Shown here piece after piece: positions 45,540-56,899 of a stretch of 64,000 nucleotides of DNA. The number at the start of each line of letters is the position of its first letter. Position 1 is the stretch's first letter. The notes beneath the pieces were generated by a model, which was given only the letters and a program-made list of their open reading frames with translations, was not told the origin of the DNA and searched no databases. The DNA comes from Symbiodinium natans. Its lineage: Eukaryota > Sar > Dinophyceae > Suessiales > Symbiodiniaceae. Position numbers and translations under genes: made by a program. Where the stretch lies: positions 257,461 to 321,460 of the forward strand of contig CAJNDS010002669.1 of NCBI GenBank assembly GCA_905221605.1, given 5' to 3'.

Positions 45540-46235
45540 GTGTGCAGATGTTGTGCTGCGCAAACAAGCTGCTACCTCGTCGCTACTGGCCGCTACTGCA
45601 AATACTGCCGCAATGACGAGTGGATGTTGAGGTGGGAGATCGGTGATTCCCTGCATACGTGCAAGAAGGCCTACCATGTGGGGCCCTCGGGCGAACTCTT
45701 CAAGCTATTGAATGAATTGAATGGCACAGCTCTGCTCCTCGGATCTTCCGAGCCTGTCTCAGGGCAGCCAGTCAAGGTTGTGGCGGTTGGTCTGGTAAGG
45801 CTGGTAAGGCTCAAGCACCGCTTTCGCACTTCTGGTTCCATGGTTGGCCAGTTGGCCCAGGCGGTAGCCCCAAAAGCCACCCTCGCTGGCAGGCCTACGC
45901 TGGAAGAGAAGCACTTCGAGAGCACCTGGCGCACCATGCAGGCATCGGGACGCTGCTATAGAGGGCGTTTTGACAGGAAGTTTGAAGGTTTTCAGGGTTT
46001 TAGGTCTGGTATACTCGGCGCCATTTGTAAGGTCTACAGAGAGTCTGTCTTCTCTCTTTTTCGTGGAGAGCGGATGTGCCAGGAAGGGCAGCGGCACTGG
46101 CCTCTGGAACCCCCAGCAGGCTGGTGCCCGGTGGATAGCAGCGTCCGAGCTTATCTTGCCCATCTTGCGGCCACCTTGCTCGCTGTATGGCTGACCAGGG
46201 CAAGGGCGACGCTGGAGACCTTTTCGAAGACATGA
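45540..46235 (+). CDS. Unassigned open frame, 231 codons
   Basis: A long + strand frame directly after the pyrimidine tract. It opens at GTG; the first ATG is about 27 codons in. An early CKYCRNDEW piece is followed by mixed sequence, and no domain, repeat or membrane segment is convincing. It lies in the same orientation as its neighbours and could be an exon of an unknown gene, but a chance frame cannot be excluded. Confidence 0.25.
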   Translation: MCRCCAAQTSCYLVATGRYCKYCRNDEWMLRWEIGDSLHTCKKAYHVGPSGELFKLLNELNGTALLLGSSEPVSGQPVKVVAVGLVRLVRLKHRFRTSGSMVGQLAQAVAPKATLAGRPTLEEKHFESTWRTMQASGRCYRGRFDRKFEGFQGFRSGILGAICKVYRESVFSLFRGERMCQEGQRHWPLEPPAGWCPVDSSVRAYLAHLAATLLAVWLTRARATLETFSKT

Positions 46236-46539
46236 GTTTAAGGCGGCTCAGTCCAGAGAATGCCATGAACAAAGTTTAACTCCCAAGTTTGGATTTTCAG
46301 GTAGTGCCAAAGATCGTCTTTACCAAGCAGGCCGGCCTAGAGTCTTCGAGCGGAAGCGATGCAAACCACTGAACGGCTGCAGATTGTCAGCCTCCTGCAG
46401 ACGAAGCAACTGGGTCGCACATTGAGACAGGACGCCAATGCAGTGAGAGAGATATAGGTAGACGTGTGAGCGATGCATTGCTTACTTGTTGCTCGCCTGC
46501 TGTTGAATGCCATTCGGTCTGAAGGGTTGCTGCATCAAA

Positions 46540-47240
46540 CCAAAGCGCCAGAAAGCCATTCCTCATCTTGCGACGCACTCCGACCAGGAGGAAACCCAGG
46601 CGGTGCTTGCAGAGGTAGAAGGAGGGGAGATCATCCACCTCTGTCTGTCCATGCATACTTCATAATGTCTGCGGTATCCACTTTGTCCACTTTGCGTCGT
46701 TTCCAGGACTCCCGATACTGGTTTCAACGGACGACTACGTCCATGTCTTCAAAGCCTTCTCGAAACTGAACCTTTGGAGCCAGGCCAGGACCAATGAAAC
46801 TGGCAACGCATTAACTCACAGCTGGAGTGACCGTGCAAACACAAAGCGTAGGTGGTGCAACTGTGGCAAACGATGAGGCCGATGGCCTTGAGCTCCTGCT
46901 AAGTTGTGCATACATCCGTTCCGCGCAGCCAAGGCAAGAAGGACTACCCTCCAACAGCAGAGCATCTGGACATCTCGCAGAGTGCTGGACTCACTCAGCC
47001 CCAGAGTACCTGCACGGCACTCCTGATTGCCTTCATTGGTTCAGGTCCTTCATCCGAGGGGGCAAATGGGCTGCGTCTTTGGCAAGACGCACAGACGAAT
47101 CACAAATTCATTCAGTTTGGAAGCAGAAGAGAGGCACAAGATCCTGCAGGTCATTCTAGACAGCATGCACGTACAGCGGCTGGGCCTTGGCTTTGCAACG
47201 AGCCTACGGGGCATTTACAGAGTCACCCAAAGGCAGGCCA
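46540..47240 (+). CDS. Candidate exons of an unknown gene
   Basis: Coding-like pieces on the + strand. At about 46540-46665, HLATHSDQEETQAVLAEVEG. At about 46708-46875, LPILVSTDDYVHVFKAFSKL, following a TTTCCAG acceptor. At about 46936-47120, a Ser/Thr/Gln-rich piece ending RLWQDAQTNHKFIQFGSRRE. At about 47130-47245, HKILQVILDSMHVQRLGLGF, a predicted helix. They lie in different frames, so introns would be needed. I recognise no family. Confidence 0.25.
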
Positions 47241-47906
47241 ACCAGAAGATGGGATCAGTAGTTGAAGCCCACATGCTTTTGATGTTTGTTTGGTTCTGGT
47301 GCATTGTTTGTGACTTTGTTTGAATGAGTTTGCTTTGATTTGTCGCCAAGGCTGCACAAGGCGCTGCTCTGGCAGTTTACCGATCTCGCGGCTCATTTTG
47401 CACTATTTGATACGAGGGGCTCACATCTTTGGATCTGTTCAATGTACACATGCTGCCAGATCGATGCGTGCCTTCATTCAGGCCACCTGTGGCAAGCAGC
47501 CTTGAACCAGTTCATGCAGGACTCCCATCACTTGCTATTAGCTGCCGACGTCATCCGTGTCTTTCAAGCTTGACCAGGATGGCAGCTTCACGATGCTGAC
47601 GATCAAGAGAATGTTCATGGCCCTTGCCGACGCGAATCAAATAGACTTGCTGCTTGCACCTCGGTGTTTGGCACATCTGCTGCTATCGTCGTAGCCAACG
47701 AAGCTTGCTTCAAGGAAGCAGCTGCTCAAGCTGCTGAGTCGGAACGAGAGGCCCCCTGCAAGGTGCATGTCAACACCACCCAATCGGCTCATCTAATGTC
47801 ATCTGTACCAGCATAGAACGCCCTGTCCAGTAGATGAGTCGTAAAGTGTGAAGTGCCGCTTGTGGCTGTCAACAAAAATGTTAATGTTGTCTGCTGATTA
47901 GTGTGA

Positions 47907-47989
47907 CCCCCCCCCCCCCCCCCCCTCAACAAATGGATCCCGCGCTTTAGTGTGGGGGGGGGGGGGGGCAATTTGGGGGGGGGGGGGGG
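47907..47989. repeat. Opposed poly-C (19) and two poly-G (15 + 15) runs
   Basis: 19 C at 47907-47925, then 15 G at 47954-47968 and 15 G at 47975-47989 with CAATTT between the G-runs. The C- and G-runs can pair over a 28-base loop, or the G-runs could form a quadruplex. Exact lengths may be unreliable in the assembly. Confidence 0.9.
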
Positions 47990-47997
47990 TCTGGCTT

Positions 47998-48250
47998 TAT
48001 ATGATTTTAAAAGGGATGAGTTATATGAATTTAAAAGGGATCCATGTGATTTTAAAAGGGATGAGGTCGTATGAGTTTTTAAAAGGGATCCATATGCTTT
48101 TAAACGGGGTGAGACTGTATGAAATTAAAAGGGATCCATACGATTTTAAGAGGGATGAGTTTATGTGAATTTAAAAGGGATTATATGATGTTAAAAGGGA
48201 TCCACATGATTTTGAAAGGGATGAGTTTATTTGAATTTAAAGGGGATCCA
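47998..48250 (+). repeat. Minisatellite with TTTAAAAGGGAT core
   Basis: About 11 imperfect units of 22-24 bases ending in TTTTAAAAGGGAT(C/G), alternating GATCCATATG and GATGAGTTTATATG, so a higher-order period near 46 bases is visible. Starts right after the G-runs. Frames through it are repeat-derived. Confidence 0.9.
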
Positions 48251-48261
48251 TCTATTCCAAC

Positions 48262-48652
48262 CAAGCCAGCCCGCAAAAAAAAAAAAGTCCGGGGGAGCAG
48301 ACTTTTTATATTATACGGCATTCGGGCAGCTGCTGGACTACCCCCTTTGAAATTTGATTGCCTGGCCTCGGTACAAAAGCATTTTATAAGGAAATTTCAG
48401 CTTTGGGGCTGGCCTGGAGACTGAACACCCGACAACCTCAGGCCTCAAGGTTTAGGAAGCCTCAGCCCTTAGGCCTCTGGATCCAAACCCAACTAGCCCG
48501 CAAAAAAGATAATTTACCGGGGGGCAAACTTTTTACATTATACGGCATTTGGGCAGCTGCTGGACTACCCCCTTTGAAATTTGATTGCCCGGCCTCGGCA
48601 CAAAAGAATTTAAAAAGGAAATCTTAGTTGTGGGGGCTGGCCTGGAGACTGA
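48262..48652 (+). repeat. Two tandem copies of a 165-base repeat
   Basis: 48262-48424 and 48487-48652 share AGCCCGCAAAAAA, TACGGCATT(C/T)GGGCAGCTG, CTGGACTACCCCCTTTGAAA, TTTGATTGCC(T/C)GGCCTCGG and GGGGCTGGCCTGGAGACTGA; roughly 85% identical by eye. The 60-base link between them is Ala/Gly-codon-like CCTCAGGCCTCAAGG wording also found at 25.19 kb. Confidence 0.9.
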
Positions 48653-49109
48653 AGATTTCAGGCCTCAGGCTCTGTTCAGAAGCGATTTCTAGACAACAAC
48701 GCCATTCAACAGCCTCCCCGAAATTTTGCATTGCCCCATTTTTTCACAATTCCGGGGACCTCCTCAAATAGACCCCCCCTGAATAGTTTTTGGATTTGTT
48801 TTCACAATTCCGGGGGAGGACACTAATCAGGATACAACATTGCTCATTTTGCGCAGGACTGCTCACAATGCTCAGCGAGTTGCCGCGAATGCGTTTGCCG
48901 AAGCTGGTCTTTGGCAGGACTACTGGGATGTATGAGAGTGCAATGCATGGGGGCCCCAGCTGAACTTAGTCACTTAGTCCAGATTCCCACAAGCAGTTGA
49001 ATCACTTTAATCACTTGAATCACAGTCTGAGTAAAGCCAGCATTAAATGAGACACTTTTCGTGACGATTATGTTTAGGCGAGAAGCTGCGAATAGCCTGT
49101 GCATACCAC

Positions 49110-50082
49110 ATGTCTGCAATTTCAAAGCAGCGTTTCTCTAAAGCAGCAAGAGCGAAGATTGCACTGTCGCGGGAAGCTCGATGGATCTTCGCAAGCGCAG
49201 GCGAAGACGATGCGTACGCGAAAGATGAAATGGGTTGGCAAAAACTTGGGCTGCAGAACAAACCTGGACCATCCTGGCCCCCCCCCCACTCGTAATCAGG
49301 GCCATTGGGTCTGTGGGTAAGTGCCTTCGATTGCAGGATGCTTCAGCACTCATGGAGGCCTCTGACCTGCTCCGCTTTCGGGGGGGAGAGTTGATCGCTT
49401 CAAAAGGCAGGCGCGCTCAGAGTTGTCTCTGCAGGAAACGCGCGCGTGCTCCTCAGCTTCAGCCTTTCGAACCTTCCGGGAAACATCGAAGCAGTGTCGA
49501 ATTCCCACGTGATCAGGGTTCAGGGTTCATGGTGACGGGCCAAAAGGCATGGAACCCCGATCACGCTTCACAACACCCAAGGCACAACGAATGGCAGCTG
49601 GTCAGCAGCTCTTGGAGAAGGTGAGACCTACATTAGGGTACTATGCGGGTATTGGGGGTATCATTAGGGTATCAGGGTAGGGTACTACGTTATAAGTTAT
49701 AAGGGTATAAGGGTTCCTAGACTCCTTGGCGTTCTCCCGCTCCAGGTCATGGGCGCCAAGCTTCGCGCCGCGCGCTGGCGCGAGGCGCGGTTGCCAGTTG
49801 CTGCGAGTTGGATCAGGGCCCTCTCGAACCTTCGGGTGCCACATAATGGCAATGATGACAATAATAAGAATGATTGTAACAATAAAATTAATAGTAGTAG
49901 TAAAATAATAATAATAGTAATAATAGTAATAGTACTACAAATAATAATAATAATAAAGGCATGCTTCCTGGTCTCCCAGCTACCAGAGGATGCTGGCTTT
50001 AGCCCGAACCCAAGATGGAAGTGGACCAATGACCTGTTCTCTGAGCCAGCCTGCGAAGCCTCATATCTACTCAGCTACTGTG
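49110..50082 (+). CDS. Candidate exons upstream of the PPR cluster
   Basis: Coding-like + strand pieces. At 49113-49290, ISKQRFSKAARAKIALSREA and following residues. At 49747-49836, VMGAKLRAARWREARLPVAA then SWIRALSNLR, cleanly bounded by CGCTCCAG and GTGCCA. At about 49980-50090, LPEDAGFSPNPRWKWTNDLF, after CTCCCAG. No family recognised; they could form the N-terminal part of the following PPR gene. Confidence 0.25.
49625..49715 (+). repeat. Degenerate TTAGGGTA/TATAAGGGT repeats
   Basis: Loose telomere-like units (ATTAGGGTA, ATCAGGGTA, TATAAGGGT) on the + strand between two candidate exons. Confidence 0.6.
49858..49958. repeat. AAT/TAG microsatellite
   Basis: An AT-rich stretch of AATAATAAT and TAGTAGTAG units, about 100 bases, in a probable intron. 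Confidence 0.85.
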
Positions 50083-50222
50083 TATGCTGACTTAGAAAAC
50101 CCATTGGACCAAGAAGCAGACCGTGAGGCGTCGTACTCCTCTCCAACGCTGTTGGGGCTTGCAGACGCGTCCTTAGCGACAAGAGGTCATAAGGACCTCG
50201 GTGCACAAGGTACCCGAGTGCC

Positions 50223-51288
50223 ATGGCTCGAGGCCAAGCAGCCAGGCTGGGAGAAGCTCTACGCCTTTTGCAGCTCATGCGAATGCACGGCGCCCAGCCC
50301 ATCAGTCTTGAGCAAATGAGGGCCACCATGACTCGGGGATGTGGGTTCTGCATGCCACAAAAGTCAGACTGTCCTAGCAGCTCCCCCACGATCACGTGCC
50401 CAAGCAGGCGAGGATACTGGCCGACGGTGCGCACTTTCAACTTGGTGCTGCTTGCCTGTGCCAGGTGGCATGAGCTCCATGTTCTTCGGATCTGGGTTTC
50501 GTCTGTAACCGTCAACGAGTCGTCAGAAGTCTTATTGGGACCGCTGTGCCCATGAACATGGTCACAGACGATCCTCCTTTTCGTACATAGCATGGACCAT
50601 GTAGCTGCCAAACAGGCCCAAGCACTAAAATGGCGATGCTGGCCTCGCGTCCACAAGGGACGGGTCAACACCACGCAGAACCCCAAAGGCTAAAAGAAGA
50701 GGCTGCCTGTCAAGCCCTGAACCTGAAATGATCTAAAGGGGGTGCTGGCTGGCAGGGCCTAAACCCGAAACCAACACAAGTCCTGTGGGAGTGGCTGGAT
50801 ACTAAATGGGAAAGCCCTAAACCCTAAAAGAAAGTGCTGGCTGGCACACCCTGGCTGACACAGCCAAACATTGAAAGCTGCAAGGAAAAGCTTGAAACCC
50901 TGCGGTGATCCGTTTTCACGCGTGCCTGAAACGCCGACTGTGCAATGGGCGTACAATGATCTGACGTGTTTTAGACCATGCTGACGAGCAAATCTAGACA
51001 TGGTCGCAGTTGATACTCTTCTTTGCTGGTTGCAAATGATCCCCTGTACTGTCGCTTCGTACCCGTTTTCGGTTGCTGGGGGGGCCACTGCTTGCAGGGC
51101 TGGCAGCTTGCAGCAAGCGCTGGAGGTTTTGGCAGAGATGAGGCGCAGAGGATCCATTAAGGTGCCCAAGTTGGTGCAACATGCCAGTTGTGCATCCGAG
51201 TGCACAGGTTTGCCATGCGTGACCCGGACATCATTTCCTACAGCACATGCATCTCGGCCGCCGAGAAGGAGCGCAGAGGATGCACACC
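50223..51288 (+). CDS. PPR protein exons (fragment)
   Basis: PPR-like pieces on the + strand. At 50223-50300, LGEALRLLQLMRMHGAQP, the second helix of a PPR motif. At about 50410-50480, PTVRTFNLVLLACARWHEL, a first helix. At about 51085-51160, AGSLQQALEVLAEMRRRG. At 51215-51286, DPDIISYSTCISAAEKERR. PPR proteins bind organellar RNA, and this wording (SYxTxISAxEKxxR) is common in dinoflagellates. The last piece runs into degenerate CCCTAAA repeats and stops there. Either introns separate the pieces or this is a decayed copy. Confidence 0.6.
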
Positions 51289-51347
51289 CTAAAGCCCTAA
51301 AGCCCTAAAAACCCTAAAGCCGTAAAACCCAAAAACCCTACACCCTA
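50808..51347 (-). repeat. Short and degenerate CCCTAAA tracts
   Basis: 50808-50830 has two units (CCCTAAACCCTAAAAG). 51287-51347 has about eight variant units (CCCTAAAG, CCGTAAAA, CCCAAAAA, CCCTACA). The G-rich strand is minus. The second tract provides the stop codon of the PPR piece before it. Confidence 0.8.
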
Positions 51348-51903
51348 AGTCCATGATCCTCAGCCCAACACAAGAATTCGGCGTTTGGGGGTCAGGAGCG
51401 GGACTGGGCCAGCTCCCTTGTGCTACTGGAGAGAATTCAAACTGCTGGGTCTGATGCTTATCTGATGCCCACGTCATGCCGTGCCATGGCCGGATTTTGT
51501 AAGGCTGTGCTGTGACCTTGCCAAGTGACAGATTGAGGCTGAGGGCAGATGCGATTGCCATTAGCACGACTATGAAGATCTGTGAGAAGGCCATGGCCCC
51601 CGCACGTTAGGTAGAAACGAGTAGAATCTGAGCAGAAAGTGGCTGAGAGCTGTCATCAAACAATTCATACACTGCATTGAAGCATGGCTCACGCTCAGAG
51701 AGAAAGTACGATACTTGGACCAAAGTCTGAGAGCAAGCTAAAACAGCAGCATGCTGACGCATTTGCCTTCCACGGCGAAGTCATTGCAACTCACCTGTTC
51801 ACTTATGGTAGCCGAAGCCGCATGTTGCGCTGGATGCTGTGCCCACTAGCGCCTGCTGCAAGCCTCAGCTCCACAGCTTGCACTGACCGTCCACCCTGGA
51901 CAC

Positions 51904-54026
51904 CATGGCGGAGAACGACCCCAAGCGCCATGACGATGCGGGCAAAAGGGCCGGCAGTAAGGCGAGGGAGGCGAGGAGCAAGGCGGAAGCAGCCTCAAAT
52001 CCAGCTGGAAGGCCATCTTCTCATGTTTGCATCAAGGTACGATTCTTACGAATGCGTCCCCATCCTTCTTGGATATACTAACCGTTGCTAACCCGGTCCT
52101 GCTTTTGAGTAACTGCTTGCCCACCCCTCCCTCCGCGGTTGTGTTGCAAGGTTTCTGACTGTGACGTTGCAGGCATCGAGGTTCCGGGTGCAACCTTTCA
52201 TGGCCCGGGGGATTTTAGTAGGATCTTTTATGGTATGCTGCGTACCAGACGGCGTTTTCAGAGCCCCGATTAAACATCCCAGCTTTCCATTACATCAAAA
52301 TGTGCTGAGGACTTGCTTTGTTGTTGGCAGAAACTCCTGCAATTGCATTGAACCATTGAGTCACATTGTGAGTTTGCTCGCTCTCTTTGTTTGTAGTATT
52401 CAGAAACTTGTAGAAACAACTCCGGGCAGCCACGGAGGTCAGTCTGACATTGATAGCGTCTGGGCTCTGGGTCCGAATGTCGTTCCAGAGGACAGCCCGG
52501 ATCTCATGTCCAAACGTTGTGGAGTTAGGAGCAATGATTCGCATTGGTCAGTAGTTGCGGCTGCTATGCTTGTGGAGGAGATCTTGCCGTTGCTTCGACA
52601 CCATGAAGGTGGCTTTGGTACATTGCTAAATCTGCTTCCAGCGCAACATGAGCTCATGAAGTAGCAAGGAGCTTGGCGCAGCAACACCGGCTACTCCGTC
52701 AATCTGCCATACTCTTACGAGGGCCACACTGCAGTCCGACCATTGCAGAGGCAAGTGAAGTGAGAGACATTGCCCACTCGCGAATGCGTGCCCGAAGTCA
52801 CCCGAGGTTGCAGACACTTGTGGATGCCGGTCGAGCTCAAGTCGCTATGCTTGTCCTCACTTACATGCGTGCCAACGGCCTGGAAGTCAACACGATCCAC
52901 TGCAACGTTTTGTTGACGTCCATGCAGGAGAATAGTAGCAGGGCTGCTGACTTCCCTTTTTTCGGAAAGTTTCAGTGCCCTGAAGGATCCTTCCTGCCAG
53001 GCAGCTGTGCGATGGCTGGCTTGGATGAGGTCAGCATCAGTCCCACCCGATGTTTCATCTTACAATATTGCGCTGAAGTTATGCCGACAGGTGGGCCAAT
53101 GGGAAAGGGGACTCTGCTTTCTTCAAGAGATGGCTGATGTTCACATTGCTCCCAACGACAGAAGCATCAACACAGCCATTAGCTCCTGCATCAAAGCCGG
53201 AAAGGTGCAGGCTGGATTTGAGATTCTTACATCCTCGCGCCAAGAGCGTTTACATCTCGATGAAGTCACACTTTGCACTCTGCTCCAAGCCTACCAGGAT
53301 AAGGGGCAGTGGGAGTCTGCGCTGTTCCTTCTGAGTCGCATGCCGCGCATGCTGATAGAGCCGACCGAGTTTCACTTTGCTGGAGCGATGGCATCTTGCG
53401 CTGCTTCCGGGCAGTGGGAGTGGGCAGTGTGCTTGCTGGGCGGCATGCAGGAACAGGAGGTGTTGCCTGACGAGGTCTGCTACAACGCAGTCCTAGGTGC
53501 CTGCGATGAAGGCAAAGAGTGGGAGCTGGCACTTCAAGTATTCAACAGCATGTTTCTGAGAAAGCTGTTGCCTAACCAACGCAGCTTCACGGCAGCAATC
53601 AGTGCTTGTGGTACATGTCAGCAGTGGGAATCAGCTCTCGCGCTCTTTCACGCGATGCCGGCCCCGAACATAATTCACTGGAACGCAGCGATAAGCTCCT
53701 CGGCTCAGTCTGCATGGCCAGTCGCCTTCGCCCTTTTCGATCGCATGATTCGGGAGAGCATCTCACCCGACCTGGATACGATGGGTAGTGCCATGAGGCT
53801 CTACCAAACTGCCGGCCATTGGCAGGCTGCCCTGCATCTCTTCACGTCCATGAGGGGCATGAGCATCGTGCCGGACATGGACAGCTACTCTGACGCCTAC
53901 AACTACGCTCTTGATGCCCTTCACAGCTCAAGCTGCGCAGTGGACCTCTGGAAGCAAGCAGTGAAAGAGGGCATGTTCCCAAGGCTGCTACGAAGAGGAC
54001 CCGGCCAGAAGGGGTCTAAAGGGTGA
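51904..54026 (+). CDS. PPR protein, multi-exon, with basic N-terminus
   Basis: Likely first exon 51904-52038: ATG in CACCATGG context, then a Lys/Arg/Ala-rich stretch (MAENDPKRHDDAGKRAGSKA...) ending at an AAG|GTACG donor. Further pieces: about 52420-52664 (DIDSVWALGPNVVPEDSPDL and onward, not PPR-like) and 52804-52925 (VDAGRAQVAMLVLTYMRANG, PPR). The main exon, about 53038-54026, follows GCATCAG and holds nine consecutive PPR motifs of about 35 residues with the usual GQWExALxLxxxM signatures. Expected role: sequence-specific RNA binding in plastid or mitochondrion; the basic N-terminus could be targeting-related. The main exon is certain; joining it to 51904 is inference. Confidence 0.75.
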
Positions 54027-55560
54027 GGAGATCTTCGAACAGCAGCCGAACCCAAGCAGTGTTTTTCCTGTGTTCACGTCACAGCACTCTTTCCTAGTCT
54101 TGCTTCAGCAGCCTGTGTTCAAGTCTTCCTATGGGCTGTTTCTACGAACAAGGTTATCATTCTGGCATTCTGCCGCTGACCTTCGTGCAGACAATTGCAG
54201 ACACATCCAAGAATCCAAAACGTGTTGCCTCTCAATTCTTGTCTTCTCGAGGACCAAATAGGTTGGATCTCCATGAGCTCTCATACGGCTCAGCAAAGCT
54301 TGCCCTGACATGGTGGATTGATGAGGCACAGGGGCGGCATGAAACTGTGAGCTGCATGAATGAGTTCTATCTGATGCAGCTGCGCACATGCCCACACATC
54401 ACCTTCGCAAGCGGCCATCGCTGAAGGAGTAGGGTGAAGTTGGAAGCTCATCTCACGCAGACGAGGTCGTGCCAGACCTACTTGGTGCAAAGACCGCACC
54501 ACCCTACTTTCTAATCATCTTCGGGCGCCTGAAGGCCATACTTCTTTGCAAGGTTCATGTTTGGATCGCTTTCGGCTACACCTTGATATTCAAGTTGCTT
54601 CACTCGTGAAAGTGTGGTTGTCACAATACGCATCGCACTGGATCGCACTCTAAACTTACGGGGCAGTGACAGGGTAACTGATTTTGTGTTACTCTGCGCA
54701 AGGGTAAGCGGGGCGAAGCAACCTTACGGACGATGACGACGGATTTTCTGGCGCTGGGCTCAGGGGCTGATTCGGGCTAGCTTCTCAGATGGGTTCCACA
54801 GGCTTCCACCCGCCATCACCCGCTGCCGAGGATGAGCTGGGGTTGCCGTGGAAGGTGGCCAAGGGGGATGGCCTGCAGGACCGGAGTTGACCATGTAGGG
54901 CTGCCCGGCACAGCCGTGGCTGTGAAAATCAAGCTAGGGCATCGTCTGGACAGTGCTCCATGGGGCTGCAGATGCCTGAGCACCCCGACATAGAAACGTA
55001 GAAACGTCTCCTTCAAACACATGTCGGACAGAAGGATACAACATACTGCTTCATGCGGCGAAAGTCGACAGGCGCACTGTCTGCCCAGGACTTCGGCGCC
55101 ATCACTGTAAAGAAGGACGGACTGTTCGCCAGACTACGACGCTTGAAGCGGGTCAAATCAAGGCGGTCGAAGCCCACTCGGTGCTAGCGCGGCTGGCCTG
55201 AAGGATCCCGAAGGTCTTTCTGAAGGTGAGGCGCGAATATGACTGTTGAAGGTGAAGCGCAACACGACGCTGGCCTCTGACTACCCCACGCCATGCCTGG
55301 ATCAAGATGTTGAAGAAAACTTTGCATGCCCTCCTCGAGTTAGCAGAGCACGAAGCTGCACATCGTGCACTGATACGCTGAACCCCGCAGCCAGCGCGGC
55401 AGCTCCGCCCAGATGAGGGTAGCAGCTGTTTGGGCATCGAGCGCATCTCGCATCGCCCCCTTGAGCTCTCCAATCACGGTGCAGCTTCCACAGCTCTGCA
55501 GCACCTGGCCAATGCGCAAAGCACGCCTTCTGCTCCAGCTGTACATACTAGTTACTAGTA
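54027..55560. other. No recognised gene
   Basis: Short frames only. A 97-codon + frame at 54131-54424 and minus-strand frames show no known domain. Nothing supported. Confidence 0.4.
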
Positions 55561-55566
55561 GGTGTC

Positions 55567-56060
55567 GTGACCCAGCTGTCAAAAGGCAGGCTGTCGTGGA
55601 TGTTTTCGCAATTCGCATTCTCTGCGATGATCCTGGCCAAATGCATGAAGGGTCCCAGTCCGAGTGAAATCAAGGGCCCATGCTGCACCATCTTGGCGAG
55701 CCGTGCAGGGCCTGGAGTGGGAGCACCCCCTGCAGCTCCTGATGCAAATGTACCGCTCGACCCTGCAGCCAGAGCCCAAGGTTTTGAAGGTGTGCAGATG
55801 GCAAGTTGGGATCTTGTGAGGCCAGACACTGTGACAACCAGCTCGGTGCTGCGAACCTTCCAGGAGGCAGATTGAGAGCGAGCAGCCTGACTTGTCGTTC
55901 TCTGTTGTACAAATGAACCTGACACAGCGGTTTGTGTCTCAAGTTGTCTTGCGCCTTTCGCCTCATGCAGTCGATCCCTTTCTCTCTCTGCGGAGAGCGG
56001 AGATACTTTCGAAGCAGCGCATCGCAGCAGCTTGCCCAAGCGGCATGCGTTTTCTTGATT
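55567..56060 (+). CDS. Candidate exons, possible start of a second PPR gene
   Basis: A 102-codon + frame at 55567-55875 reads plausibly as protein (AMILAKCMKGPSPSEIKG; later RPDTVTTSSVLRTF, faintly PPR-like). A second piece, 55917-56069, reads LTQRFVSQVVLRLSPHAVDP with a helical continuation. No family is certain. The longer minus-strand frame 55548-56222 (224 codons) overlaps it and is probably its shadow, though the reverse is possible. Confidence 0.25.
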
Positions 56061-56214
56061 TTGTGTAGCTCCAGCATCTGGCCCTGCAGGGGATGCGATG
56101 GAAGGACAACTGTCAACTACTGCACGAAATTCTGCAGTCACTCGGCACATTTGGACCGCTGTTACGTACACAGACGCACACACCCCAATTGAAACAACCT
56201 CTAATCTCATTGAG

Positions 56215-56650
56215 GCGGCCATTTCCTGACGACATTAAAGCTCACAACTCTGCAGCATCTGCTCTGGAGAAGGCGCGACAATCTCAGTGCGTGGCTGTGC
56301 GCCCCACATGACCGCATGCGTGCCAAAGCCAGAGGTGAGCAAATGGCAAAGAGCGTTCCGTCCCCAGCAGCACTGACTCAGCACCCTCACCTCTTGCCTT
56401 GATTTCACGAACTTTTACCAAGCTTCACTCAAACCACCGCGATTTTGGTGACAAGGCTTGGAGCTGTCGAGTACTGCGGCAACCGTGGGTGTGACTCCCG
56501 GCCAGCTCATGCAGTTGCAGGAGACGCGTGGAGTCGTTTGCCATCTTTTTGCCGTTTTCAAGGCTACAAGCAGACTTGGCCTCCTTCGGAGTTATGCTGG
56601 GTGCCTGTGCAGAGGGAGGAAGCCCGCAGCTCAGATCTCTTGCAGACGGC
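56215..56650 (+). CDS. PPR exon fragments
   Basis: At about 56220-56285, PDDIKAHNSAASALEKARQS, which matches the dinoflagellate PPR phrase xDVxxYNSAISACEKxxQ. At about 56555-56610, LQADLASFGVMLGACAEGG, another first helix of a PPR motif. They are in different frames, so an intron or a frameshift lies between. Together with the candidate exons before them they suggest a second PPR gene or a decayed copy. Confidence 0.5.
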
Positions 56651-56789
56651 ACCATGCCCATCGGGGCCCGTCGCTTCCTCAGACTTCCTCCTCGCCGTGG
56701 ACGGCCTTCAAGCCCTCGTCCGCAGAGGCTTCAGGCCAGGAGTGACATCATGCGAAGCTTTAGGCCATACGCAAATGCAGCTCTGGCCC

Positions 56790-56880
56790 TGCAATGTGTG
56801 TGTGTGCTGGTGTGGGTGCAGGTGTTGGTGCAGGGGCGCGTGCGGGTTCGTGTGAGTGCGGGTGTGCGCGTGCACGGACT
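56790..56880. repeat. GTG/TGCG-rich low-complexity tract
   Basis: About 90 bases of GTGTGTG, GTGCGGGTG and GTGCAGGTG-type units. Frames across it (Val/Arg/Cys-rich) are unlikely to be genes. Confidence 0.7.
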
Positions 56881-56899
56881 GTAAACATCTGTAGACCAC

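Noticed and set aside
47577-47690. EF-hand-like loop DQDGSFTMLTIKRMF
   Set aside because: The acidic residue expected at position 12 of the loop is missing and no partner EF-hand is near.
55548-56222. 224-codon minus-strand frame
   Set aside because: No recognisable domain and opposite to the unidirectional layout; overlapping + pieces look at least as protein-like.
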